Made by a program: the position numbers and the translations under genes | Assembly (NCBI GenBank): GCA_009760855.2 | Contig: WPIO01000104.1 | Location: 509,501 to 573,500 of the forward strand | DNA length: 64,000 nt | Direction: 5' to 3' | DNA from: Cristatella mucedo | Lineage: Eukaryota > Bryozoa > Phylactolaemata > Cristatellidae | In this document: positions 21,911-33,988 of the stretch, piece after piece | Position numbering within the stretch: the first letter of the stretch is position 1 | Layout: the number at the start of each line of letters is the position of its first letter | The notes under the pieces: model-generated | The model's database searches: none | The model's input: the letters and a program-made list of their open reading frames with translations, nothing else | What the model was told of the DNA's origin: nothing

Positions 21911-22823
21911 CTGCCGCCGCCGCTGCTGAGGCGAGCCGCAGGTCGCAGCCATGGTGCGTGCTCTGCTGCCCAGCTCCGACCGGAAGTGCCCACGTGGCCG
22001 CCGGCTAGGGCCTGCAACGTTCGCAGCTTTTGCTGCTTACTCTGCTGCCATGCACGCACGCATGCACGCAGCTTCACGGTGGCCACCACCACCACCACCA
22101 CCACTTCAGGGCGACCGAGCTCGAGGAGCGCTCTTGTTTGGAAGTACACCGGAGCTGGATCGCTAGACCGGAACTGGATCGCACCACCCGGTTTCGGCCT
22201 GCAGCATCTTTGCAAATGCTCGGGCGCCCGAGTAGAAAAGCAGGTCGGGCTCGGGTGAGACTCAAAATATTGCTGCATACAGACGGCGCCGTTTGAGAGC
22301 ACACGGTTAGCTGAGCTCCTTACAGAGCGGTGGATGTGTGGCGCTGTAAGAGGCAGCGGTAGCAAGCGTAGCGGCAGTATCAGTAGATTGCACTGCAGTT
22401 GCTGCTCATAAGAGCAAGACTCGTTCCATATACATTGTTGCTCGCAGAGAATCACCTCGGCATTATGTTTTTCTTTTGTCATTTCAAACGGCAGAGGCCG
22501 AGAGAACGAGAGAAGCCCTAGATAACAGATGACGTGGGCTGCACAGTACAGCATAGATAGCAACAAACCCAACGGAGGGGAAATACCGGGCAGCTCGACA
22601 AGTTCAAGTCTGAGGCTGCAAACGGACACGATACGCACGAGCACGCGTCTGCTCACTCTACGTGCATGGAAAGGGGGTAATGTAATGTTTGGCCAGCGAA
22701 TGCATACCAACAGCCGCTCAGGCTTAGAGCGAGCAATAGAAAACGCGCCTGCATAACATTCACTTAGTGTTTTTGGAGGTACAGACTGATGCACATTACG
22801 TGTAAAGGGGGTACGAGTGTGAA

Positions 22824-22825
<2 letters not shown>

Positions 22826-22878
<53 letters not shown>

Positions 22879-22919
22879 ACACATACATACACACATACAT
22901 ACACACAGACACACACACA

Positions 22920-22955
<36 letters not shown>

Positions 22956-23144
22956 AACACACACACACAAAAACACACACACACAGAAACACACACACAC
23001 AGAAACACACAAACACAGAAACACACACACAGACACACAAACACACACAGACACACGCATACACAAAGACACACACACACAGGAACACACACACAGAGAA
23101 ACACACACACACACACACATACACACAGACACACACACACACAC

Positions 23145-23178
<34 letters not shown>
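22826..23178. repeat. (CA)n microsatellite, interrupted, about 350 bp
   Basis: CA repeats broken by acagac, acataca and agaaac variants. Gives long shadow frames on both strands. Confidence 0.97.
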
Positions 23179-23180
<2 letters not shown>

Positions 23181-24374
23181 GCACAACACGATGGCACGCA
23201 AACGTGCACAAATGTTCGGTTCGACAACTGGTGCCGGGCTGACCACATTTCCCACAGTCAGCAGCAGCAGCAGGGAACATGTTCTTGGCCGGGTTCTATG
23301 AGCAAGCGATGCACGGCGATCTGCAGGCTGCTGCTCGCAGTCAGCGTGAAGATGCGTGGCTCTGCCAAGCACACAAATCGCGAGGTGGAGAGGCGAGGAA
23401 CCCTCCTTCCCGACTTGCACCAGCATTCAATGCTAATAGGTATAAATGCAGGATCGAGGTCGGTGTCGGTCGAGCGGTGGCTGGCCGCGTCGCGACCTAT
23501 CGCCGCGTCAGACTTTCCCTCCGGCTGCCGCTCGGCAGTCAAATTGGCGCTTGCGCGAGAGCCTGTCGGGAGGTCGTGCGGCCGAGTCGGGGTCGAATGC
23601 CGAACGACCAGAAAGCCGCAGCCGTGCACTACCGCTCTCTATCGCGCTAGCGATAGCGAGCAGGCGAGCGGCGGCGCATCGCTGCGCGGCACGAGTGTCC
23701 GCATCTTCCACGCTGAGCGGCGAGAGCTAATACGACGCGTCGCTTGCGGAGCGACACCGACTGTACGCGGCCGCGATACCGAACGCCGCAGGCAGAAACG
23801 ATAACCCCCCCCACCACCCCAGCTTAGAGCGTCGGCGGCTTCCTCAGGCGACGTAAGCTATTAGTGCTGCAAGATTCGGCGGTTAAGTAATCCGCTATAA
23901 ATACACGGGGCGCGCTCAATCCTGACAACAGCCGCTCAAAATCTGAGCCACGCGGCAAAAGGCGCACAGGCATAAGATGCCAGATGCGACCGGATGTTCT
24001 GGCCAACGGCTTACCGACTCTAGCCGCCGTTGGCAATGCAAAGCGCAGACATTGCAAGCGACTAGCTAACGCATGAGTAACTCGATACGCACCCGTCCAA
24101 AGAGAGGCGCACAGCGCTGCATGTCGCTAAATGCAGGCCCCGACGCGCAGGCAAGCAGCCGGTGCACCCGGCGCACGAACCGGAAGTTCGAAGGTTGCGA
24201 CCTATCGATTGTCCTCCCCGGAAGTGCTCCGCCCAGGCATTATGGTGGGTCTGTCACTTCCCGTGCGGCAAACGCTTTGGATTTAACAAAGGCGCAAGTA
24301 ACAACTGTGCTTTAGGCTGGCGAGTTTTGTATGCTCAATCACTTTTAGGTACGCATACGGTAGCCAACAGAACG

Positions 24375-24505
24375 CCCTGGTATGGCCCGCGGAGGGAGGG
24401 GGGAAGGCGCTCGCCTTGATCGACCCCAAGGTCGCGAGCTCGAGCACTGTGGCATAATGCGCGTGGATAGAGATTGGATTCTCATAGGCCACTACACAAG
24501 CGACA
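24375..24505 (+). mobile_element. SINE-A copy, diverged
   Basis: ggtatggcccgcggagggag head, box-B-like gcgagctcgagcactg, tail gcgcgtggatagagattgg ... ggccactacac. Confidence 0.55.
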
Positions 24506-24619
24506 CGCATAGTGTACAAATGAAATCCACACATATATATATAAATATATTAATACGTATGTATAAATAAATATGCATATAATATATACATAATAAAAAC
24601 GTCTATTTATATATATGAC

Positions 24620-24850
24620 GCAACCAAAAGAAATTGAGAAGCATCACTGAGTCAGGATGGCAGTCGAGGAAGTGAGTATCGTGGAAATGAAGACTCTGGA
24701 CTGCTGAACGCGATGTGACACAGTCGTCAGCAGGAGAGTAGACGTCGTTGCGTAAGAATCGTGGAAGCGAGTTCACAGTATAAGACCTGCTGAGCAAAAG
24801 CTTCGTCGCCCATAATCTTTAATTGAAGGAACGGAACAGCTAATGTATTG
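24620..24850 (-). mobile_element. LINE-B coding fragment
   Basis: Minus strand resembles the VDNKLAVPFLRLK...SFCSAGPRLW end (ggaacagctaatgtattg, gcaaaagcttcgtcg). A related UTR piece is at 24290-24370. Confidence 0.55.
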
Positions 24851-25384
24851 CTAATGCATGGAGGCGCACGGAGAACCTGGGGGCGCGAAGAAGAGGCTGA
24901 GGCTGGTGCAGCCGTCCAGCTATTGACATGAAAGAGCCCAGCCATGCGAGTCGGAGTAAGAATTTTGCCCTGCAACCGTCGACTGACCGGAGCCATAGCG
25001 GCTCCTTCAGCAAAAGATGGCAATTGATTATCCTCGTGGATTTATCGGCTAATATTGCGGTCGCATTCATCACCAGCCGCTAAAGCTTAATGGCTTTTTC
25101 GGTGGCTCCGTCAAAACTAGATTACAGTACTCTAGTAGCCTAAACACTAGACCCGCTGGGGCTAGCAAGATTATCGATGGCTTCGATGGCTTCGATGGCC
25201 TGGGGCGTAGCCGAGCCAGTTCCTGCTTTGTAGCTCTTAACTTGAGCACGGCAAGCCTCCGAGTTTCAAGCCAGAAATTGGTGCGTCTGAATCCCAAACT
25301 TCGGATGGGGGAATCGCGAGAGCTTGTGATCTGCAACCAAAGGAGAGAGGCAGTGGTGCTGGTGAGCGGAATGGCGATGAGAAC

Positions 25385-25540
25385 AGCGACGTCATGTAAA
25401 TGTAATATATCTCCGTCAGTAACTCCACAAAGTCATTAAGACCATGTGGGTGTTACGAAGGAGAGTTTTTTATTGCGCACTCGCAGCCTAAGCAGCTTTC
25501 GGTACGCATTCGGTAGCCGACGTCCATTAAACCTTCGTTC
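25385..25540 (-). mobile_element. LINE-B 3' UTR fragment
   Basis: tgtaatatatctccgtcagt, aactccacaaagtcatta and gcagctttcggtacgcattc match the LINE-B 3' end in reverse orientation. Confidence 0.55.
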
Positions 25541-27061
25541 GCTATGCCACTTCGCCGGAAGAGGAAGACCCTGGACAGATGAACATGTAACGGGAACGCT
25601 CAAACGTACCAAGCGCGAGGAAGAGATGTAGGTGGGATTACAAGCGAGAACGGCAGGCAGTTCAGGCCGTTCGCTAGAAGGATGGCATAGGCTTCGTGCT
25701 TGGCTGTGGAGTCCGACTCAGCCAAGCACGCAGCCTATGACCAAAGGTGTTAGAGTGGACCACAGGCCCTCTACCGAGATCGGGCAGCAGACCAATAGCC
25801 AGGAATCGGAGAGCGATTAGTGATAAATCAGGATGAAGACCGGGCTTTGAATTTAGTCTGCAATGTAGCAGACGGGGGTAGGGGTCGGGGGCCTTGCCAC
25901 GTGGAGTCGAATGGTGGATCAATGAAGGACTGCGGTGAGGTCGGACGCGAGACAGCGTCTGGGGGACGCTGTGGCCGGCTCTTGGAACTGGAGGCAAAGT
26001 ACTATTGCCTGGCCGATCGATGCATTGTATTGTATTATATCTATGATGGTCATGTATTCCTCGAGCCGTCGCGGCTGCGCGACGCTTAACTTTATCTTGC
26101 CAATTCAGAGCGTTCAGATGATGCAGCAGGTTGAGCCTAGGGAAAGCCGAGGAGTCCTGTGGAGACTGCCCTTACATACTACCTGCCAACTGTGGGGGGC
26201 ACGTGTTGGGGTGCCTGCATAGAGGGGTCGAATGATGATCGGAGGAGGAGGAGGAGAACCGAGTAGCCAGAGCTGCCGATCCGCGGCCACTCACTGGCCG
26301 CCATTGGCCCCAGGCATTAGCTTTGCTGGGAAGACTGTGGTCTAGTGTATACATCGACACTGATCATCCGTACCCGGGAGTTTGGCCGACCCATGATGGA
26401 TGGGCAGATGTAGACCAAACAGTCCTGCTGCTGCAGATTTACTTCTTGCAGCTGGTCGGCAGAGAAGTGAAGCGGCGAAAATAGAACTGGCAGCAGCAGC
26501 GTAATAATTTGTACTAGCACCAGCATCGCAATTAGAAGCAACTGTATTGTTAGAAAGACGCCAACAGCTAAACAGTTTTGACAACTGCGTCGGGGCCTTA
26601 GCCATCCGCAGATGGAAGATCGGCGTTCACTCGCGTCACTTCCGCTTCCTCCTCAACCCTACGGCGACTCAGTCGGCTCTCGACGATCAGACGCCGCAGC
26701 CGAACGCAGTGGGCAGCAACGCCAAGGCTGCCAGTGGCACAATCGCAGCCTCCGTCAGAAGACGTCGTCGACTGGTGCCGGCGGCGGCGGCGGACCCTGC
26801 AAGCGGAGCGGCGCTCGTAGCCTCGGCACCTCGCCGGAAACGACCTAGCTGATGGCCGGCGGCGACGCGGCGAAGGTGAAGGTGAAGCGCATTGGCTGCG
26901 CGTCCCCCCCCCCCGCACGATGCTGCTGCCGTAACCGCTCTTCGGCTTTCGCTAGCCCAGCGTGCCATGCGCGAGAGATGCGGCGTCGTCGCCGCTGTCC
27001 TACTTGGCCTCGCTTTATCCTCCGCTTCAGCGTTCTTTGCGTATGGCATGTTAATCTGCAG

Positions 27062-27150
27062 ACACTGGTACGATCCTAGCGTGTTGACACAAATGCCAGG
27101 AGATGGGCATCTCTGATCCACTAATGTCCGGTCGGCGCACTCGTTGACAT
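27062..27150 (-). CDS. Collagen/EGF gene exon: DVNEC cbEGF, 3' boundary unknown
   Basis: Acceptor ccgcag. Reads [19 protein letters not shown] then [11 protein letters not shown], the first four Cys of a cbEGF. The frame stays open beyond, but the expected Cys5 and Cys6 do not follow, so either a weak donor lies near 27062-27066 or the gene is broken. No later exon was found. Confidence 0.55.
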
Positions 27151-30100
27151 CTGCGGGGAAAAAAGGTGGGCGGCTCATACAGCCATCGGGTGCAGCGAGG
27201 GTGGAGCGACGACGACGCCATCAGACGGGTTCGAAATCGTTCCTGCGCTCCTCGTGAGACGGAGAGAGGTCGGAGAGGTCAAGAGGTCAAGAGGTCAAGA
27301 GGCGCAACGTCACATTGCGGGTCAGAATTATACCGCGCCGAGCGGATCCAATCGCCAGTGGGAAGGTGGCGGAAGGGGATGCTCGCTGGCGACTGCTGCG
27401 CTGCCTTCCCCTCCTTCACTCGGCCCCTGAAGGGGCCAAAATAAAGGTCGATCGCTTTAACCTTTACCACTTTGACCTGACTTTAATCGCGCCTTCGCTG
27501 GAGCTGACCCTCTCGCACCGGTGGCAGAGGGGCTCACAGGTTCATAAGCTGAGCGAATGTCTGCAGCTAGGAAAATCTTCAACCAAACGCACTTGCGTAG
27601 CTACAAGCTCCAGTCCCGCTACGTAATATCGCAGCGGGACTGAGAAAGCACGTGTTGATTAGTCAGCCTAGGTATTTTAACGAAAGACTGAGCCAGGATT
27701 TTTATATGTTGGGCTATTGTCCGCAGCGTGTTTTGTCGGGAGTGCAAGACCCGTATTAATTAAAATTATTGTGGCGAAAAATCACAAGTGCTTATTCGGC
27801 ACGAACACGGCAGTCATCAAGTTGAGCTATGGATGGACTATGGACCCCCTCTGCTGCTACTCTGCCAAGAGGGAGAAAGGGATACATCTTCAATACAAGC
27901 TCAACCGTCTCGGCAGACATGCGAGAACGGAGCAGCTGAAAGTATCTGGGCATTTCCGGGGCCGCTACTAGACGCACCGCCTGCGGTGGTGCGATTGCCG
28001 CCGCCGCAGGCGCCACCTGCTCTGCCGCGGCCTTCACCTTCGCAGCTCCTCATGTTGGCGAGCAAGATGAAGCCCGGACGGCACGAGCACTGCCGCCCGA
28101 AGGCGCTCGTAGGCGCCTCCGCGCAGACGTGCTCGCAGCCGCCGTTCCACGTCTGGCAGGTGAGCGTGCGATTGCACGTCGTTCCGTTGAGGCTGACGAC
28201 TGACCACGTGGCCAGGGCGCGAGCGTCGTTCGGCATCTGCACCTGGCAGCTGCACTCGGGCAGCGCGTCCTGACCAAAGTAGCGGCAGCTAACTCCTCCG
28301 GCTGAAAAGCGTAAAGATAACGCGCGCGAGCTCTGCAGCCGTGGTTAGACGCGAGGCAATCGCTCGGACCGGCGCGAGCGTGCCAGCGAGCGATCCAGCG
28401 GCGGCAGGTTCGGCAGCCATCTTGCGCGTCACAAATCTTACCGAAGCAGCCTCCCGTTCCTCGCACGAGCGAGCGGTTGCCGCCGTTGGCTGGTGCGCAC
28501 GTGCACCCCACGCCCGCAGTGACCTGGCAGCCGGAAGTGGAGATCGGATAGCCGCGGCACGCGCTGGCGTCCACCTGATCCGTGTACACGCTCACGCCCG
28601 ACGGCGAGCGCCTCCATCCGGTCGGACAGGTGCAGTAGTAGGCGCCGGGAACGTTGGCGCACCCGTTAGAGCAGCCTCCGTTGTTCGTTGAACATTCGTC
28701 GACGTCTACCGTCGAGAGAAACCGCGGCGCCGTTGGGGCGGAGGAGTCGGCAGGCGGTCGCCAGGGGGCGCGAACGCGCCGAGTGCGGCCAGCAGCGGCA
28801 GCCGACGACGCTACAACTTAAAAAAAACTGCACGCTATGGCGGCGGGGTCCTGGGCGCGGGGCGCACGCGAACCTCGGCAAGTTCCCGCTGCCGTGACGA
28901 CGTAGCCGCCGCGGCAGCCGCAGTTGTAGCCGCCGAGCGCGTTGGTGCAGAGCTGCTCGCAGCCGCCATTGTTGGTGCCGCATTCGTCGACGTCGATGCA
29001 CGCCGTCCCGTTGAGCGTTTGCACGTCGTCGCCGACAGTGCAGTGGCAGAATCGAGCTCCGCCGGACGCCGTTTCGCACACGATCGACGAATCTGCGGCG
29101 CGGCGGCGGCGGCCGGCGCGTAGTTTCGGCGCGATGCAGCGGCCGCGCACGCGAAGGACCCCGACGCCTTGCGGCGGCGGCGGCGGAGAAAGCCGACGCG
29201 AAGCTTCGAGCGCTCGAGGTCACCGCGCGCGCAGCTTCTTAGCTACTCACTTCCGCACGCTTCGCTCCTCGCCGCCGAGGCGGCGTCCAGCTGAAAGCCC
29301 GCGCGACAAGCGCAGTAGTAGCCGCCGAACGTAGACACGCACCGGTCGGCGCAGACGGCGTATCCGCTGGCAGAGCACCAGTCCTTGTACGCCGGCGCCG
29401 GCGCTCCCGGCGCGCCCGCGTCCCCCGGCGCGCCCGGACTGCCGGGCTGCCCCGGAGCGCCTCGCTCCCCGGGCGCACCCGGAGCGCCGTCGGCGCCCCG
29501 GTCACCCCGGGGTCCCGGCGGGCCGGACGGGCCGGGCGAGCCGGGAGCGCCGGGCGCGCCCGCCTCGCCCGCGTCTCCGGGCGAGCCGGGCGGGCCCTGC
29601 AGGCCAAGCGGACCGGGCGGACCGCGCTCGCCGTCCGTGCCGTCCGTGCCGTCGACGCCTGGCGGACCTCGGGGGCCGGCGGGACCTGTAGCGCAGCGGT
29701 CGCGCAAGCGCTGCAGGTGCTTGCGCGGCCGGCGCGCCGTAAAGTCCATCCTGAGCGAGTTCGCATTTCAAATCGGCAGTGGCTGGCGCGTCGATTCTTG
29801 GGGGCACTCTTTCTCTAGCGGGAGCGCGAACTCTAAATCCGCCGCATCGCGGCGTCACAGCGTCGCGGCGCCGCTCACCGGGCTCGCCGCGCGGTCCGGC
29901 TGGTCCAACGGGGCCCACTCCGGGCGCCATCCGTCGTCGAGTGACGGTCGAGACAGAGGCCGCGGGTCCAGGAGTGCGGTCACCTGAAAAGAGAGACATT
30001 ACCTTGCGCTCCGCTGCGCGCCTTCGGCCGTTTTCCCTGTTGCGCCGCCAACCGAGCGCCACGAGGCCGAGGCTGGCGGCGGAATGACGAAATTGCGCCA

Positions 30101-31302
30101 AATTTACGCCGAAATTACGCCGAATTAGGCCACGAAATTACGCCGAAGCTGCGCCCGCGGAAAGGGTTCGGTTGTGCGCGCGTGCACAGCCGTCGCGTTC
30201 GCCCGCGAGCTGGGCGTCTTGGGCAGAATGGGCGCACCCACGCCGCTCGCAGAAAGACCAGTGCCAGTCGATGGCTGACGGTCAAGGTCTTACGGTCGCT
30301 CCGTTTAGCGCTCGCCGAGGCGATGGATATCGAGGCTATCGGTGGCTATCGAGAGCTCAGCGGCGCAGGCTCTGCTGCGGCGCAGAGCCTGCGAGATACG
30401 AGCTGATTTTACCTCATTCTCCTCATTTATATAGCGGCTGAAGAGCCTTGAGCGGCTACAAACACAGCTTGTTGCAGTTACAAACTCACCGGGCACAGTT
30501 TTGATTAAAGGTCGCATCGTATTCAACTCGACGCCCCAGCCTTGCTCTCGGCCAGATTTCGGATCGTAATAGTCGCCTGCGTTGTAGTCAAAATCGTCGC
30601 CGCCATCATCTTCGGCCGTCTGACGCACAGTCGCAGCGTAAATTCTCGCAGGGATAGTCTCGTAGGGGCTGGAAGCTACAAGCCCAGCAATGGTTGATTG
30701 AGTACGTAAAGAGAGATCGCTTTTATTAGCCGTTTTCAGCTAATATTTCGCTAATGGCGTCGCACTGCAACATTCCTGAGGAGATTGAAGACGCCAATCA
30801 CCGCTAGCGCTTCGACCAAAGGCAAGGACATCGCGCGGAAGGCTTATATAGAGGATTTAATCAATCGGCAGCGCGTTTTCTCCATAGAACAATAAGCGAG
30901 AATAAGCGAGCGAGAGTAGATGGGGAGTTGTTCACACCCATCACCTCCTTTTTAAAGCTGCCAGCCATAGGCCGATTGAAGGCGTTCAGCCTGCAAGCGT
31001 GCGTGCACACACTGGCGTGCACGCTCTGCATATACTGGCCGGCCTGTGGTACATTTTCGCTCTTTCACTTTCAAGCGGCGACGCCTAAATGCAAAAGAGT
31101 GCACTTACTGGCCACTGCCGCCCACAATATTATCAGTATAGCCGCCATCAGCGTGTATGACCGTAACTGTCTTTGAAGCATTTTTCTGTAAGATGCAGCG
31201 AACGCTCAGCTCAGGAGCTGCCGATCGGCCGTATCCGTTGGGCGGCGGCGGCGGCGCCGCTCGCGACCGGGCGCAGCGCAGCAGCTCACCCACTCACTGA
31301 CC
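27062..31302 (-). CDS. Collagen triple-helix plus EGF/cbEGF extracellular protein (partial gene model)
   Basis: Exons in transcript order: a possible exon ending 31302, then 30675-30490, 29983-29879, 29685-29251, 29092-28874, 28705-28442, 28301-28038 and 27150 to about 27062. All clear junctions are phase 1 and every internal exon is a multiple of three, the classic pattern of shuffled extracellular modules. Order: an acidic/Tyr-rich N-terminal linker ([12 protein letters not shown]), about 36 uninterrupted Gly-X-Y triplets, an EGF module, then at least three calcium-binding EGF modules (DVDEC, DVDEC, DVNEC) with Cys-rich linkers. It is very likely secreted into the matrix. Start, signal peptide and C-terminus are not seen. 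Collagen-before-EGF is the reverse of CCBE1. I cannot match it to a named family. Confidence 0.75.
28038..28301 (-). CDS. Collagen/EGF gene exon: Cys-rich unit and EGF
   Basis: 264 bases, acceptor ttttcag, donor gtgaag, phase 1. Contains [20 protein letters not shown], then an EGF-like unit ending [15 protein letters not shown]. Asn-X-Thr sites NGT and NRT are present. Confidence 0.8.
28442..28705 (-). CDS. Collagen/EGF gene exon: second cbEGF and Cys-rich linker
   Basis: 264 bases, acceptor acggtag, donor gtaaga, phase 1. Starts [16 protein letters not shown], then [19 protein letters not shown] (hydroxylation consensus again). A six-Cys linker with NRS follows ([12 protein letters not shown] ... 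[11 protein letters not shown] ... GGCF). Confidence 0.82.
28874..29092 (-). CDS. Collagen/EGF gene exon: partial EGF plus cbEGF
   Basis: 219 bases, acceptor cgcag, phase 1. It holds the tail of one Cys-rich unit ([14 protein letters not shown]) and a full cb[20 protein letters not shown] then [15 protein letters not shown]-x-N-x4-Y-x-C-x-C is the Asp/Asn beta-hydroxylation consensus. The 5' splice site gttcgc is weak, although the phase fits the next exon. Confidence 0.8.
29251..29685 (-). CDS. Collagen/EGF gene exon: Gly-X-Y helix and first EGF module
   Basis: 435 bases, acceptor gctacag, donor gtgagt, phase 1. About 32 Gly-X-Y triplets without interruption ([19 protein letters not shown] to GDAGAPGAP). 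Then APAYKDWC and an EGF with spacing C-x7-C-x3-C-x8-C-x-C-x16-C. Confidence 0.88.
29879..29983 (-). CDS. Collagen/EGF gene exon: start of triple helix
   Basis: 105 bases, acceptor ttttcag, donor gtgagc, phase 1 at both ends. Reads [20 protein letters not shown], then begins the helix with [12 protein letters not shown]. Confidence 0.75.
30412..30485 (-). mobile_element. SINE-B fragment beside a collagen-gene splice site
   Basis: ttatatagcggctgaagagc through gcttgttgcagttacaaac matches the SINE-B 3' part. Its edge corresponds to the intron side of the donor of exon 30490-30675. Confidence 0.5.
30490..30675 (-). CDS. Collagen/EGF gene exon: N-terminal linker
   Basis: Follows cttgtag. Reads [18 protein letters not shown], then the acidic stretch [19 protein letters not shown], then [16 protein letters not shown]. 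The donor is gtgagt; phase 1 at both ends, 186 bases. The intron side of the donor lies at the edge of a SINE-B fragment (30412-30485). Confidence 0.6.
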
Positions 31303-31420
31303 TGCAGCCCTGATACACAGTAGGCGATGCGAGCTATTGCAGGAGAGAGACGGTTCGGAGAGCGCGTCGGCTTCGTAGTACGTGCCAATCGCGAGTCCGC
31401 TCCCCGAGTGCGCTTCGCTC
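31302..31420 (-). CDS. Possible upstream exon of the collagen/EGF gene
   Basis: An open frame with segment GTYYEADALSEPSLSCNSSH and RLLCIRA ends at a strong donor (cag followed by gtcagt) in phase 1, the phase needed by exon 30675-30490. The left edge is arbitrary because no clear acceptor was chosen. The two Cys and the phase match are the only support. Confidence 0.3.
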
Positions 31421-31799
31421 GGGCTTAAGAAGCACCCGACCCGGACTAGGACAATGGATGTGACGTCACAATCGCTACCGCTCAGACGTTTGTTGAGCCG
31501 TTTGTGGACGATGCACCGGCTGCGCAACGAGGGCGCCAGAGCGCAAGGTCGACGAAGCGTCACGCATCGCGGCGAGCGTTCGCGCGCGTCCTCGCGTTCG
31601 CGAGAGAAGAGCGGGATTCGTCCGCGTGACGCAGACACCTCAAAAGGCGGATGTCGGTGAATAGCTCGGCTCGTTGCGGCATCCATTGGCAGCTTCCCGA
31701 CGAATGGGACGACGCTGGGCGTAGTTTCTATCGAAGCTGACGCTGACGCTGACGCGCTTGCTTTCGGATTATTCGCAAGCGCCACGTCTTAGAGCACTG

Positions 31800-33495
31800 C
31801 AAAGCCACTACAAGATGCACGTGCAAAAGGAATGTCGGGGAAAAACATATCCGAATCGGGTTATCGGCGCGAAATTTTCGCTGCCGGTCTTACTGAGACG
31901 AACTTCAGAGGCGAGCGAGCGAACGCGTCTCAGGCCCTTCTCAAATATTGAACACGAAGGCCTTCAGAGGGGCCTAAAAATGGTCTGGCGGAAGCGGAAG
32001 TGGTGAAGGCGGAAGAGCTCCGGCAGCCATTCGTCAGCCCCTCCTGCACGTGTAGTCTAACCGAGGGAAGTCGTGGGACCGGAAGTGTGGCAGTCTTCAA
32101 GCCGGAAATTGCCATCGGGTTGATGCAGCGATAGTTGGGCTTCCGTTAATGTAGAAACCGAGCTAGAGTGGATAGAAGTTTCGTGCTCGTAGAGCACCGT
32201 CCAGACAATCTATTAGCGTTACGGGCACGCGCAGGAAGACCTGGGAGTCGCAGTGAGACAAAGAAGTCCAGCAGAGACGTCACTAATGCACGGATGTGAT
32301 CGTGGCCCGGGTGTCCTTATCTCAGCCAGCCCAAGGCTTTGAAATGTTACGCAGATGAAAGTGGAAAATTCGACAGCGCATCCGGTCAATTGAATGCTGG
32401 TCAAGTGAAAAATTATACTTTTAGACGAGTGCTGCTTCTTCTGGCTTCCGCACGGAGCTTTGCGAGAGGTTCGCTGGCCGGGTCAATTTTGAGAGATAAG
32501 CATTGCAGTTTCTAACTAATATCTGGTTTGCCTGTAATTGGCGTGTTAGTTTTCTCATCATTCAAATTGAAAAAATTCTGATGCCACCCAAGTGCGAATG
32601 TCACCAATAAGGGAATTACTAGGGTTGGGATCTAGGTTGGTCAGCTCATGCGCAGTAAAATTGGTAGCCTGGAAGAAGCTCGCAGCGATGGAAGCGCACA
32701 GGTCAAAAGCGCTGCGTAAATGTGCGAAAAAAAACTTCAAGGAATGATAATTTAAATAGATATTAGAAAATAAATACTGCATAAAATTAGAATCTTACAA
32801 AATTTTAACGGCATTTCTAATTTCAAATATTATCAACAATTTTAACGGTAGCATCAATCATATCGTATCTTATGCTAATTATAAATAACTTTCAATCCAA
32901 TCGCTGTGAAGTCTTTTCAAGCATCACAGCTCACGAATCACAGGTCATGCAAAAATTATCAAATTTAATTTGTATGCTGTACAAGGGTAAACATTGAACT
33001 ATTCCTGAATAGGTTTACTAGTTAATTTTGTGTTTAATTTGCCCACTTCAACGTTAAATTGCGTTTTAGGATAACCGTTACAACCATTACATACTATGTT
33101 ATTATTATTTAATTTTCTTAGGATTTCTATTGACATTATTGAGCAACAGCAATTGCGTGACTAATTGTTGACGAAACTGGGTATACTGCTGTTATCTTCA
33201 CATCATCCGTACAATGCAATATTTGCTTCTTGTAATGGCATGTGATGTCTTGGTATAGCAGTAATTGACTAGAAGACAGGAAGACAGGAAACCAGTTAAA
33301 TCAATTAAATAGTATATTTAGAACAAAATTATAGTTGCGTGTTGTTGCCATGCGCGAATTTCTTGGGGTTGCTAGCATTTCGCGATTTTGTCGGCGAGCA
33401 TTTGTTACGATGCCTTTGCTTACTCTCACAGTCAACTCGCTTCATCTTTTCGGTCCCGTGCTCCTCCCCTCCACCGCTCGGTAAGCACAAAAATC
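31800..33495. other. Intergenic, AT-rich from about 32400
   Basis: GC falls sharply after about 32400. I see no gene, SINE or LINE with confidence apart from a faint LINE-A-like stretch at 32570-32720. Confidence 0.55.
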
Positions 33496-33497
33496 CT

Positions 33498-33988
<491 letters not shown>

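Larger units (their letters stand above)
22000..26600. other. Region upstream of SSADH copy 2
   Basis: The first SSADH exon and promoter should lie here but were not identified. 23290-23800 and 23830-24200 are relatively GC-rich. A minus-strand frame at 24057-23824 has a basic, targeting-peptide-like composition but starts with TTG and shows no convincing splice to the gene. Otherwise (CA)n, a SINE-A and LINE-B pieces. Confidence 0.5.

Noticed and set aside
23824-24057. Minus-strand frame resembling a mitochondrial targeting peptide upstream of SSADH copy 2
   Set aside because: It starts with TTG, has no ATG in the relevant part and no demonstrated in-frame splice to 21910.
29385-29987. Plus-strand frame with [12 protein letters not shown]-type repeats
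   Set aside because: Antisense of the collagen exon; Gly-X-Y-like periodicity appears on both strands of such GC-rich DNA. The minus strand has splice sites and EGF cysteines.
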